From: Puffinus mauretanicus
Lineage: Eukaryota; Chordata; Aves; Procellariiformes; Procellariidae
Reading direction: 5' to 3'
Assembly (NCBI GenBank): GCA_023333565.1
Contig: JAJKFH010002198.1
Location: 248,001 to 312,000 of the forward strand
DNA length: 64,000 nucleotides
This document shows, piece after piece, positions 13,086 through 25,099 of the stretch. Positions within the stretch are counted from its first letter, which is position 1. Every line of letters begins with the position of its first letter. Under the pieces are notes generated by a model. That model saw nothing but the letters and a program-made list of their open reading frames with translations. It did not search any database and was not told where the DNA came from. Made by a program: the position numbers and the translations under genes.

Positions 13086-16000
13086 TTGATGGAGGCTGAG
13101 TATGTGTGGGAATTGTATTCTGAGTTGAATAGGAATTTTTTTGCAAGTCATGCTTTTGTCTGTATTTAAGTATCAAATGAAATGAAAGATGTGGCGGCTT
13201 TATTGCTATAAAAATGACAGTTAATTAATTTGGTTCTAAAGGAACTCTATTGCTCATCAGTTTTGCATTGCTGGAAATGACGCTGGATTATCACAGAATC
13301 TGAACTCATAGTAGCTGCAGCTTCACTTTGGAAGCCTGTCATACAGTCTATAACTGTGGCTACAGAATGAAGAAGGGATTTTAAGTATTACAAGAAGCAT
13401 GGTAACCATTATTAATTGAGTGTGGCCATCCTTTTCTTACAGGAGAGTGAAAAATCTGTGCTGATACTTAGAGAAAGAGAGAGAGAGAAAATCTCATATT
13501 GCTTGGAAGGAGCAAATGGGGAATTGTGTCTTGGTACTGTGGTATTAGTGGAGAGGAAAACAGCCCGAGAAAGATAAGACTGGGAGTGCCATTTTCACCC
13601 AGCCAAGACGTCTAGCAGTATGTACAATGTTGTTTGGACTTTCTTACACTGATTGCATTTCTTTTTTCTTTTAGGTAATTTTTGTAAAAAGGGAGCTTTA
13701 GTATGTTTCTTGCTTTTTTGTGTAAGATGCTCAGATGATATTTTCTGGCAGGCTCTTTGGCCAGAGAAGAGAACCAAATAATTATTTCTACCAATGAAAT
13801 TGTGTTTTGCTGTTTGTTTTCCGCTGGTTATGCCTGGCACTTATAACATGTACTAAGAATTACTCACAAAAATATTTTTAATGGATATAGTAAATTTCAG
13901 ATACAGTTAATTTCTCACAGCCTACCTCTCCCCAAAACCGTCCAGCTGATCAAACTATTTGTTTACTTAAATACTTATTTCTGCGTATCAGCATTAAGAG
14001 CGTGATCACAGATGGAAATAAGCGCAAGCAGTTTAAGATCTAGAAGTCTTACTTGGTTTAACACTTGATGATTCTGCTTTTTGTTAAATTAGAAATACTT
14101 CTGTAATTTTTAATTGATAATTTTGTCTAAATAAAATTAGCTTTGTGAATAAGTTACTCTTTCCGTAGCAGAAAGTGATTGAGTACCTGTTGACAATACA
14201 GGTAGAGGGATGTGGGTGAGGAGGAAGACTTAAGGCAGTTATGTTCGATCCTGGTAAGCCTGATACGCTGTCTACATGAGACATTTATATATTTTTATTT
14301 TAGCCTGTTTGCCTACAAGTAGGTGTGTTTAATTCTGGAGTATTTGCATCTGAAATCATCAGCAGTATACTTACTATGCATAAATCGTGGTGCCAGATGT
14401 GATGAGGTGAGGACTCCAGTTATTCACATATTTAGTTAGTTATTGTTAAAAATTGCTGAAGCCCTGAAGGGACTAGTGAGCAGGGAGGAGAGTGTATGTT
14501 AAAAATCTAATTAAAAAAATAAGAAAAAAAAGCATCTTGTGGCACATGATGAACTCTCACATCTAAGCATTTTTGGATGCTTTCATAGCCATCTGTAGAG
14601 GGAGGATCATTGATTATGCATCAGCCAGATAAAAGAGATCATTCCGTTACATTTCTTTTTTCACCAGATACCATTTTACTGCAAAATACTATGATATCTT
14701 GATCAAATGATAAAACCAATTTTTTAAGGGGTGGTAATAAAAGCATACTGTATAGAGAACACAAACTATATGCTACAATGAAAGGCTGAGTTTCTCTTAG
14801 TGGTTTCTGATACCTGTATAAATCATAGGAGGGAGGAAAATCTTGATGAATCACATTTAAAATGAGTCACCACCCATCCCACTATTGGTGTGCTTTTCCT
14901 GCAGCTTCTCTTCTGAGTGGAAACATTGTAAAAACAATTTTGACAAAACATTGTTTTCTACTTAAAACTTGGCATGTTCAGTTTAGCATTATTTAGTCTT
15001 CGTAAGTTATGAAACTAATGAAAAAAGAGAGGTATACATAGTTGGTTGTTATGAGAAACAAATTTGCCATTTGCATTTGTTTAGGAAGGTAAAGTATAGT
15101 TTATTAAGAATGTACATCAGACCAGTTAGGTTCTATAACATACAGAGCGAGCAGAAGTTTACGACAAGAGACGTGAAAGAAAGATCCTCATAGTTTCATA
15201 CAGGAGACTGACATAATTTAGAATAAATTCCTGTTCTGTTGCTGATCAGTTTGTTAGAGGTGTTAGATCACAGCATAAACTTCATTTGCCTGATACAAGC
15301 CCCATAATGATTTTTTTTAAGGAATTCAGAATAGCAGAAACCAAGAAAGCATGATTTTTGTATTTATTTGTTTATTTTCTCTTTAAAACAGTCTTTCAGC
15401 TTTCAGTATTGAAATAATTCCAAACATTCAAATGTTAAAATATCACATTTGGCATATGTCATTTCTCATTGAGGAACAGATCTGTGTTTGTCATTTTTCT
15501 GTGGTTTGGGGTTTTTCTTGGGGCTGGGGGTGGAATATGATAACCGTTTGCAAGTTTTGTACTGCATTTTCAAAAAATTTATAGGAATTTTTATATTCCA
15601 GCTCTTTGCTACCTGTTGAAAAAATATGCAATTGCAGAAAATAAATAAAGGAAATTGTCCATTTTCTTATTAGGTTTACCTCAGCAGTTCAACACTGTGA
15701 AAGATACACTCATGTATTTTAGATGATGTATGAGCTGGAGCAATTTCTGTTGTTTTATAGTTCTCAGTTATTTGATACTGTGAGTGAATACTGTTATTGC
15801 AGTTGCCACTGCGTTTGGGGTTTTTTGTTTTCATTTCTTGTTGGTTTTTTTGGGGGTGTTTTTTTTCCTGAGGAGAACTCTAGATACAGAAATGCAAGAA
15901 AAAATATGTTGTGCCAATAGTTACTCTTTGAAATAAAAGCATGAATTAAAATGTAGGTAAATAATAATGTAACATGGAAAATTCACTGTCAAATGTATAC

Positions 16001-19000
16001 ACATAAAATCAAGACTATATTTAATATACTTCACTTAGTAACTAACTAGTCAGTCTTTTAAAGGAGTTTGCTCTGGATGTGATTTCCTCTTTAAAAGCCA
16101 ACTGAAAAGTTACTATATCATGTGGACTTGTATCATCTCTCACTTTGGGTTAGAACAGACATTTGCACTTGAAATACTTGAAGTTGGTAGCTGTAACAAG
16201 CTCTTATCTGTAATGAGAACAAGCTACTAGAGGGGAATGAAACACTACTTCCAGTGGTTTTTACAGCTGTACGCTGCCAGAAGTATGTAACAAGTCTGGA
16301 CCCCTAAGTTCAGATCTTTTTGGGAAATGTACTTTCTGACCTTGCCACTCACTTTTCTTTCCCCTTCTGCTTAATCCCACATTCCCTTTCCTTCTATATT
16401 CATATTCTCCTCCTTTGGTTGCCCTGTTGGCTGCTATTCATTTGCACTTACACATTCCAGATCTGGCCCTCTTCTTTCTCTTTGTCTTCTCAGACCATCG
16501 TGAGTACCAGCTCTTGCTCTGTGCTCCCAGCTCATTTCTATGACTATTCTGAATTTCTCTCAACTCCTAAACTTTCTAGCCATCCATTTGCCCACTCTGG
16601 CCACCTTGTGCTTTTTATCTCCTGCTGCCCCATTGCTCCATTCAGAATTTTGCAATGCATTTGTCCCAATCTGCATAACTACATGTGGACTGCTTCCTTA
16701 ACCTCTATGCTTCCTGGGCATCATTAAAGGTAATATTTGGAGTGCAAGAAAGAGCCTTTCTGCTCTCATTCAGTTGCCTGGCACTGTTGCTGAAAATTGA
16801 TTGTCAGAAGGAGCAATTGCAGGAAATAACCTGGTCAATCCCTGCATCAGGAGAGAGAAAATGGTCTGCGTAACAAGCCTTTGGAGAATTGGGCTGCCAG
16901 ACTCAACAAGTCTTATCTTAGCAGGTGTGAAGTGAGGTATATATGGTTTGGTTTTTTTTTTTTTTTAGTATTCATCACATTTGCGTGCTCTTCTGACAGA
17001 CATCTCTGACATCAGGTGAATCCCCTGCCAAACTGCAAGTTCCATGTCAAATTTCAAAGCCTAGTTACTAGAGCTTTTTGACTGAAGGTTTACTATAATG
17101 TTTTTATACAATAGTGTGACAATATAGCTTCCCCTAATTCCTTGCGAAATAACTGACTTGAGTCAACTTGTTTCAACTTGTATTCAACTTCAGCTAAATC
17201 AGTGGAAAGACCACCTCTAGGTAACACGGGAATTGGCTCAGGCTGCTGAGGTTACTCCTGCTGAAGGAGGTGGTGACAGCCACGCTTGTCTGCTCTTTCA
17301 TGCTTCGAAAATGGTGACGCTGCCTTTTAGCACTCTCAGATTTTCTTCCAGAAATTGGTGGTTGTTACGTCCTGTGAAGAAGGAAGGTAGAGAAGCTGAA
17401 CAATCTTGACATATTCTTCTCTGAAAAGCCCAAGGTAGTTTAAAGGAATTGATTTGCATTATGAGGAAAGAAAAAATGTTTCCAAATGCAGATTCGAGAC
17501 TTATAATTTAAGTATATAAATTAAATACGAATATTCCATTTACTTGACAAAAATATAACACGTAAACCATAGCTCAAAGAGCTTTTAAGATGTAAATATG
17601 TTTAAGAGGATGCATAAAGTATATACATATATGTAATTATATATTTATTTTCCCCTTTGGAATGAAATGGCCTGAATTTTGATAAATCAGAGTCTTAAAA
17701 TTGTTTACCAAGTGTAGTTTTTGAAAATTATTTCTAATGTTAATTGTGCAAAGAAATTGGGTAGTGATTACTTCTTGGTTGCCCAAGAAGTCCAGACTTG
17801 TTACTCTGTCAAAATAACATGTGTAAGGTATGACAGTTAGTGTAGGTAATCAGCACACAAGGGAGGAGTATGTCCAGCGTCTTGTTTAGCACCCTTGAAG
17901 TTTGCAGTCCAGACGACCAGATAATGATGTTTACGGTAGACGTCACTTGGGATTTTTCCTTACACAAGTGTAAGAAGAGAGTTTGTACTCTTGGTGTTTG
18001 ATGTCTGGCAAGACTCTCTGGGTATGTGATGTCAGAGTTGTTACTTCCTTTTCTCAACTGGTTCTATTAATGTAAGAAGGCTATAAGAGTGTAAAGTTAA
18101 AAAAAACAACCAGGCTAATGGGGTTGGAAGGAGATGGCTTGAAATGTTTGTGTATATTTGCTGAATGTGTTTAGTAAGGAAGTACCATTTAACATGGTTA
18201 TTTAAGCACTTGCTCCCAATGGAACTATATTTCTGTTCAAAAAATTTTTTTGTTGCCCGAGCTCCCAAACCTGCTTCTTCTGATTTTTTTTTTTTAATTC
18301 AGTAAAATTTTTTTGTCCTCCTATTCTCACTCTTCCATTGCAAACACTTGTTGAGATGTAAAACGTGACTAAATAGTCTCCTTCATATTCATATACTGAA
18401 TTTTCTAACATCTGTTTAAATGCTCAGTTCTCTTCCCTTTCTGTTACTGTCATGATCCTGTACTCCTTCAAAGTCAAGATTATCAATGTCCTGCTTTCCT
18501 GGCATCAGCCCTGATTATCAGGGAGTTTCTCAAATAATGATGCCCCTTCTTAGGAAGATGAAGTCGAGAATGATGAAAATGGAACAAGACCTAAAAATCT
18601 AGAAGAAGGATTATACTACTAATTATAACTGTGCTCCTAGCTGTTTATAAAGATGATGATATTTATACTGGAACTCTATGGATAGAGAATTACTTACCAA
18701 TAAAATGAAACTGCAGAGGTTCTTTTTCAATGCTAAGAGTACCAGTGGTTTTCTACTCCCACCCAATATGTATTTTTTGCAAGGATATTCTTGTATTGGT
18801 CAGATACTGAAACGTGTATCATCTGTAGATTATACTTTTTCCTACGTATCAAAATATTTTTGGTCTCTCTGTAACTGCCCACTTCATACACAAATGTGGA
18901 AGTTGGGCACCTGATTTAATTTGGAAATTGCATTTTGAAGCAAATATGGCTTAAGTGTGGCCAGCTCTCACTGAAACAATATGTGAGAGCTAGGATTCAC

Positions 19001-19489
19001 ACAAGAAAAAGACCTTTCATTTGTCCATCTATCCTTGAAATAAACAGTACTCATGGTTACAGCCCTGTGTCCAAAAGTTAAAACACTCTAATTTTTGAGC
19101 GACTTGGCTTCTATGTCCAAGGGTTTAGAGATCATCATGTAGGTAGAGATTAGAATTTGAGAAAGAATCTCTAAAACGTTTTGATATTGAACGGAAGCCT
19201 CCTGCCTGGAAGTATCATTCAGGAGAAGCCACTTGGAAGCAAACACAAACCATTTAACAACATCCATCTCTTAAACTACATCTTGTGACAGTGGAAATCC
19301 TGGAACGCATGCATGAATGAACTCAGTCAGGAGCTTATTACTATTGACTCAATTTGGTTATATCTACAGAAATGACCTGTTCTCCTGCAAATTAACAAGG
19401 AAGTAAGAATAGCACCAGTGGTTACTCTGACACATATCCTGTCTCTGATAGTAGCTGACATTTGATGCTAGGGAAGAGTACCAAGAACA

Positions 19490-20100
19490 GGGAGAGTTGT
19501 TAAGTCCTTCTGCAGTTCTTCACAGTTGGCTTTCCTCTTTACTAGCCTGAACAGTTTTGTATAATCACCAGCTTTGGTTCACCACCTCTTACCTTTTTTT
19601 ACTGGTCATTTATGACTATGTTGGACCCGACGGTAGATCACTGCAGGTCTCCACTGGTGACCTTGCTTTTCATTGTGAAAACTAACCATTTACTCTGCCT
19701 TTTTATGTCTGTCTTCTGACCCTGGTTGGTTTTATTTTATTTATTTAGTTTATTTTTATTGCAAGGATCATCTCTCTTGTCCTGTGGAAGTTTAGGTTTT
19801 TTAGGTTAAAGTGTTGTTTGTTTAGGTTCAGTGTTGTTTGGAAATCTACACAGTCTATATCAATTGGATTTTTTTCTGAACTGAATGCTTATTAACTCTT
19901 TAAAAATAACGCTCAGATTTCTGAGGTGTAATTTCTTTTTACAGAGGCTGTTTTGACAGTTTTTCCATACTTGTCTGCCCACTAATTCTGTTCTTGAGAA
20001 TAGTTTACACTAATTTGCTTAATTCATATGTCAAGATTTTTGGTTTGCAGTTTTTCTGGATCTCTTTTGGAACTCAAATTGGTAAGCCATATTATAATTG
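19490..20100 (-). mobile_element. CR1-type LINE relic, antisense, reverse-transcriptase region
   Basis: Read on the + strand, this resembles the antisense of an old amniote CR1 ORF2. In order there are segments like 'ctgcagttcttcacagt', 'gaacagttttgtataatca', a degenerate version of the 'gatccctgggggac' RT signature near 19630-19660, 'aaaactaaccatttactctgcc' near 19678-19702, and 'aattctgttcttgagaatagttta' near 19983-20008. The order agrees with CR1 read backwards. It is heavily decayed and has no open frame. The middle (19740-19930) is AT-rich and less clear. Confidence 0.65.
19800..19841 (+). repeat. Short tandem duplication (about 20 bases, two copies)
   Basis: TTAGGTTAAAGTGTTGTTTG at 19801-19820 is followed almost directly by a similar copy at 19822-19840. 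It lies inside the CR1 relic and looks like replication slippage. Confidence 0.7.
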
Positions 20101-23100
20101 AACGAGTGCAGAGGAAATCAGAATTGCTCAGGAAAATCTGCCTAGGTAGCACTTCTTGAATTATCAACACATGTAAACAAATGCAAAGGCAGACCATCCT
20201 TTCACGAAGGCCAAAAGGTTTGAAAGGATAGTCAAGACACCAAAGAGTATTTGCTCTGAAGGACAGCTGTTACCTTTTCCATTGCTTAACTCATTCGTCT
20301 TTTAGCAGGAAGAGACTTGATAAAGCTCTCGATCTGATTTCCTGTATTAACATATAAACCTAAAGAAGGTTATAGCCATGCTTTCCTGGCGCAGCCACTT
20401 GGGTGAAAATCCTCAAAAATGTGGTCAAACTTGTAAATGTATAGTAATTAAAATCCTTTTAAAGTCAGAGTTGTCTGAGGAGGAGACAGTGAGTGTACAC
20501 ATATGGGCTGCTGTAAAAAGGTCAGGAGTTATCAGAAACGAGCAGTGATGATCAGTAATGGACAGTTACGGAATTTGCTCATCGAGACATGTAAGACGTT
20601 CTCACCTGATCTCAAAACCTTGCAACAGCCCAGGATGCTGAAACACATCTTTGGACAATCTTTTTTCTCGGTACTTTTCCTTTTTTTTTCTTGTCATATC
20701 CAAAGTTTTTAGCAAAAGATGTGATTCAGTTGTGAACCCACAATCTGAGGGGGTCATTGTGCTCATACGTACGGCATACGCTGTGTCAAGGATATTCTCT
20801 TTCTTTGCCATCGTTTTTGAAAGATTCATGAAGTGGACTTCTTCACATTGGGAGAAAATGTAGCGCATTGGCTTTTAATGTTCCAGAAATCTGATCTGTT
20901 GTACAAAGTCTCTTAAGTTTGTAGGCTTGAATGAGTTGGGGGGGTTGTTTTAGAGGCAATTCTTAAATTGTTGAAAGTGCAGTAGCTCTGCACTTACATG
21001 AAGTGAGTAAAACGAGATTGAAATGTAAGAACAGGGCTTGAAATAGAATTACAGGATGACACAGACTGGAGAACCGAGGAAGAAAAAAGGAGTTTGAGAA
21101 AATATATTTTGTTTCTTACTTCCTAAAAGAGTGAATCCAGATTAAGTTGCCTAGATAAGGTGGCTTACTTATATAATTTATATTCTACATAGCAAACTGC
21201 TACTCTGCTGTGCTCAATATATAAATATTTATTACAATAGGTATCCCAAAATATGTAAAAATCTGGTTTGTTTTTTTTTTTTTAAAGTAAAATGTACTGT
21301 AACTGTGAGACTGTCAAACCTGCATGGCCTCTCTGTAATTCAGACATCAGCTGGTATTTTGATGGTCGGCATCCTTTTGAAATTGTTATGTATTCCAACT
21401 GCTGCTGCTTAGTGCTGAGCATAATGGTTTTGTCTGTTAGCGAATGTGGAGGTTGTGGCCATGTATTGAGTGTTGTAAGTGATGTCGAAATGTAAAATTG
21501 TTTCCCCTATGACCACTGTGATGCTGCATGGATACTGGGAGAGAATACAGAAGAGAGAAATCAAAGTTAATGAGCAGTTAATTTTATCATGGTATTTTTC
21601 TTAACAGATTTCACTTAATATATGGCTATTCTTGATGCTGGCAGCAATCAAGAGGCTGATAAGATAAATTAGTAGTGCAGTTCTGGTCTAACACAGAAGC
21701 TGCAAAACTTTGAAAATTCACTTCTCTAAAAATCATGGGGAATTCACCCCACGACGAGCACCGGGGAACTGAAGTGACTACCTCAAACTGTGGAGGAAGC
21801 TTTGAATTTCTACTGGGAGTTTGTCTTCCAGTGCCGTCAGTCAGTGATTCATCAGCCAACTGCGAGCCCGGAGGTGCATGTTGCTATGGAAGGGGTGTTG
21901 GGCATGTGCCTTTCAGCAGTATTGAAAGTATAGCTGAAGACTTTGAATACTTGGGGTCACAAATTGGTGCAGGGTTTACTGATTTTTTTTTTCATTAACT
22001 TATTCCTGCTCTTTACGAGGTTGTGAAATTCATCAGATAAAGGGTTATTTTTCCATGGTCACAAAAGGCCTTCTTGATCACTTTGGAAGGTCATGATACT
22101 TGTTTGAGGTAGAAAATGCCTCAGTTTTACGTAATGGAAATTTGATGTTTTGGCCCCAAGCCACTATTGACGTTAATGATGATGCAATTTCAATTGCTGT
22201 TCTGTGAGATCTGAGCTTTCACTGACTTAAGAAGTGTTTTGCTCAGCACTTCATTAGGAGGGAAGATTTCCACAAGACCTCAACAGCCTGTGAATGTGGA
22301 AGAGTGAACAGAAGTTGGGAGATGTGTCATATCAAAGCCAGAGGCTTCAGAGAGGAGCTCACCGATGCGAGAGGCACATACCATGTTTTGTAGACATCTG
22401 TGGCAGAAGTACTGGGGGTCTGACTTAAAGGTTGGGAGGAAGGTTTGGGGGTATTTTCAGTAAGTTTTGTATAAGTTTTATGTAGGGATATATCTGTGAA
22501 ATGCCCTTTCTGGCCAGGAATTAGGGTGAACACTTTGAGAGATGAGGAAAATTTAGGTATTGTAATGAAGGTGATGGATTGAAAAAAATACAAGATATGA
22601 TTTATTAAATTCTTTCCATAAAAAGGTACAGCTCTATAACCTAGTTCTCATTTCAGTATTTTTAATGCACTTTTAAATATACATCTCTATATTTATAAAT
22701 ATCACACAGAATTTGGTTTTATCAATTACGTAACTGTTACTCCATACCGGTTCTCCCTCTTGCTCACGGTAACATTCAGAGTGAAGGAATTACTGTAGGT
22801 AAAATAAAGTAAAAAAGCAGCCTCCCCCTCAAGATCATATGCCAAAAATATATCACTGAAAGTTCTTTTCTTAATGTAGCTATACAAGGAATAGTTTGCA
22901 AGTTCAAAAACATACTAGCAGCCTTTCTCAGAGGGAGGATTAGCCTTGGTTTCAGCAAAGCTGTTCTCTTAACTCTCTCTTTAGTTTGTGGTTTTATCTG
23001 ACAAGTTAATGAGCAACTTTGCACTTTTTTCATTAATTTTTGAACTGTAACGTCTAAAATTGAAATCCCTTCTAAAAATCACTAGATACATTACTATTTT

Positions 23101-24170
23101 TCTTCATCTCATCTCTTGGAACTCTGTATGGTAAATACCCAGTAATGCCGGTTCTCACTGAATATTCATGAAAAGAGCAGAATAATATCTCATGCAAAAT
23201 GTAGTTGTCTTCAGTTTCATCATCCTGGAAAGCAAGGTGTCCTTTCCTTTTGGGGTTAATGAAAGATGCTCATGTGTAAGAATTTGGAGTGTTTAAACTG
23301 CAATTTTCCATGAAAAGAACTGAAGCTTAAATCACCAATTACAACGGAAAGGTGGTAAAACTGGGAATGTAAATGATACGGTTTCTTAGATTAGAAAATT
23401 GTCTCGGCTCATAGTTTTAACTAAATATTTACAAAAAAGTCGGCATGCATTGTAGAGCTCATAAAACAAAGTAGGATTTCACTGTTTACATAAAAAGCAA
23501 TAGTAAGAAAGAAAATAAGTTAACGTTTTGTGTAGCTAGCAGATAATTATGTCTCTGCCTCCAAAAGTAGAAATGATGTGAAAGATTGGAAGGGAAGTTA
23601 CTGCTTCCTCATAACTACTGATGTTGATGGAGTATATATCCATTGCTGTCTTAAAAGATTTGTTGCAAGTGTCAAAAAAAGAGAATTTCAAGGTGTTTAT
23701 AACAGAACTGGGCAAACAGCATTTTTGAGTGCTTTTTCGCCTGCTGCACTATTTCTCATGATTTGCCACAAAAAATAGACGTTTTAGGTATACAATATAG
23801 GGCTTGTTTGACTGGGGACTCGAAGGAAGGCTGGAGAATCAAATAGTACAGAACCAGTACACCAGAGTTAGAGTGCGTATGCCAAACTGGACACATCCTG
23901 TATTTCACTATTAATTTTTGGTAATCTTGTTAATTGAATTTTGGATATGTATGTTACTTGGTTGATTCTAAAGTACAAGTGGTTCAGCCTTCATCCCTAC
24001 CTGTCCGCTAGGGGGTTGAATTTCTTTGGTGATGCAGGGAATGAAAGAAAGACTCGGAAGCGAGCAGAGGCAAAATGTGAAGAATATATTTCTTCCTGCT
24101 TTAAATAAAACACAATGACAATTGTACATGAAACGCTCTTTGCCCAGTGTGATACTTAAAGGAAAGGACC
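20101..24170. other. Intronic, no gene recognised
   Basis: AT-rich intron with a T-run near 21270. Frames of 60-88 codons on both strands lack recognisable domains. The stretch 22320-22590 has an 88-codon frame on the minus strand with Ser/Pro-rich, uneven composition; it may be decayed retroposon, but I could not place it in a family. Confidence 0.5.
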
Positions 24171-24179
24171 GTGTTGTTG

Positions 24180-24425
24180 GCTGTGTTTCTCAGTCTCTTA
24201 AGCTCACAAAAGTGACCCAGACAGTTTGCTGACCTCAGATAGACCTTCAAGTCTCTGACTTGTCAGACAAGAGGGGCAGCACTCTTAATTGGCATTCAGA
24301 TCACAGGCAGCCACTGGGCTCAGCGCATAGCCAAGTACCGCTTTAGGATTTAGACAAAGCCACTCTGGCAAAACATCCCAGTTGTCAGGGTAGCTGGCGG
24401 TTTCCTAAAGAACTGTTACATAATG
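24180..24425. other. Candidate conserved non-coding segment
   Basis: This stretch has balanced composition and dense motif-like words instead of the T-runs around it: tandem GACTTGTCAGAC-type sequence near 24257-24268, CTTAATTGGC near 24285, and mixed GC/AT content up to the GGCGGTTTCC near 24398. It has no coding potential. Conservation cannot be judged from a single sequence. Confidence 0.25.
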
Positions 24426-24859
24426 GAGAGACTGAGAAAAGCTTTAGGATGCAAATTTTTTTAAAAGTAAAAATAAAAAAAAAAAAAGTAGGTGGCGGTA
24501 ATTTGTGAAAAGAAACATTCCACACACACCCCCCCCGCCCCTCCCCGGATGATCTCATTCATTGTTTCTTCCTTCTGTTTAACTTCTCAGGGTCATAAAT
24601 GTAGTTTGCTGTTTAAAACTGTAGTGATGTCACTCCAAAGGTATTTTGTGGAAGAGGGGAAGGGAATTATCTGAAAGTATTTGGGAATCAACACTTAGAG
24701 ATTTATTAGCTTTACTAGAGGTCAGCTATTTGCATTTCTTCTTCTTTGTGCTTAGTGTAATGTAAACTGGGAATTCAGCTATAGAGTTAATGTTTACATT
24801 TGAAACATCCCGTGGAACAGAAGCGAACGTTGTGTTTATTGCTACAGCTGCCTCCTCGG

Positions 24860-25095
24860 GTGAAATCGTGATCTAAAGTCTTGCTGGTCCCCGGCCAGAT
24901 TTACAACCTGCCCCCATGTGCCGATCCCCTTGCACAATGCGAGGGCTTGACGCTTCCTGGTACTGTTCCTCCCCTGCAGTACCAGAGTGACATCATCCCG
25001 GGCACTGCTCCGAAAGCCGCTTACAGCCCCTGCCTGTTCTGGGAACAGGATATAAGAGGAGCAACTGCTTTCCACTGTATTGGGGTTGTGAAAGT
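24860..25095 (+). promoter_or_regulatory. Promoter-like segment with TATA box and CRE-like site (hypothetical)
   Basis: A GC-richer block contains a CRE/AP-1-like TGACATCA at 24988-24995, a 7-base inverted repeat CCTGTTC/GAACAGG at 25033-25049, and a TATA-like GGATATAAGAGG at 25049-25060. The spacing is that of a compact pol II promoter that would start near 25080-25090 on the + strand. A 78-codon frame (24881-25117) spans it, but has no recognisable domain and would begin upstream of the TATA box. It could be an alternative AKT3 or non-coding RNA promoter, the remains of an LTR, or chance. Confidence 0.3.
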
Positions 25096-25099
25096 GAGC

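Larger units (their letters stand above)
9501..19480. other. Intronic, low-complexity spots and no gene
   Basis: AT-rich intron. Items seen: a GA-rich run at about 13473-13490, alternating TA near 17617-17650, T runs near 16950 and 18285, and a direct repeat at 13023-13085 listed separately. Between 16330 and 16720 the + strand is strongly pyrimidine-rich and holds a 135-codon frame without a recognisable domain. It may be decayed retroposon or chance. No exon was supported. Confidence 0.5.

Noticed and set aside
16320..16727. 135-codon open frame on the + strand
   Set aside because: Skewed pyrimidine-rich composition, no recognisable domain, no splice or promoter context.
18980..19025. Zinc-finger-linker-like words (similar to HTGEKPF) in 'ggattcacacaagaaaaagacctttc'
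   Set aside because: No Cys-Cys-His-His spacing before or after, so it is a chance resemblance.
25033..25049. Inverted repeat CCTGTTC/GAACAGG as a steroid-receptor element
   Set aside because: The half-sites face the wrong way for the consensus glucocorticoid element (AGAACA-n3-TGTTCT).
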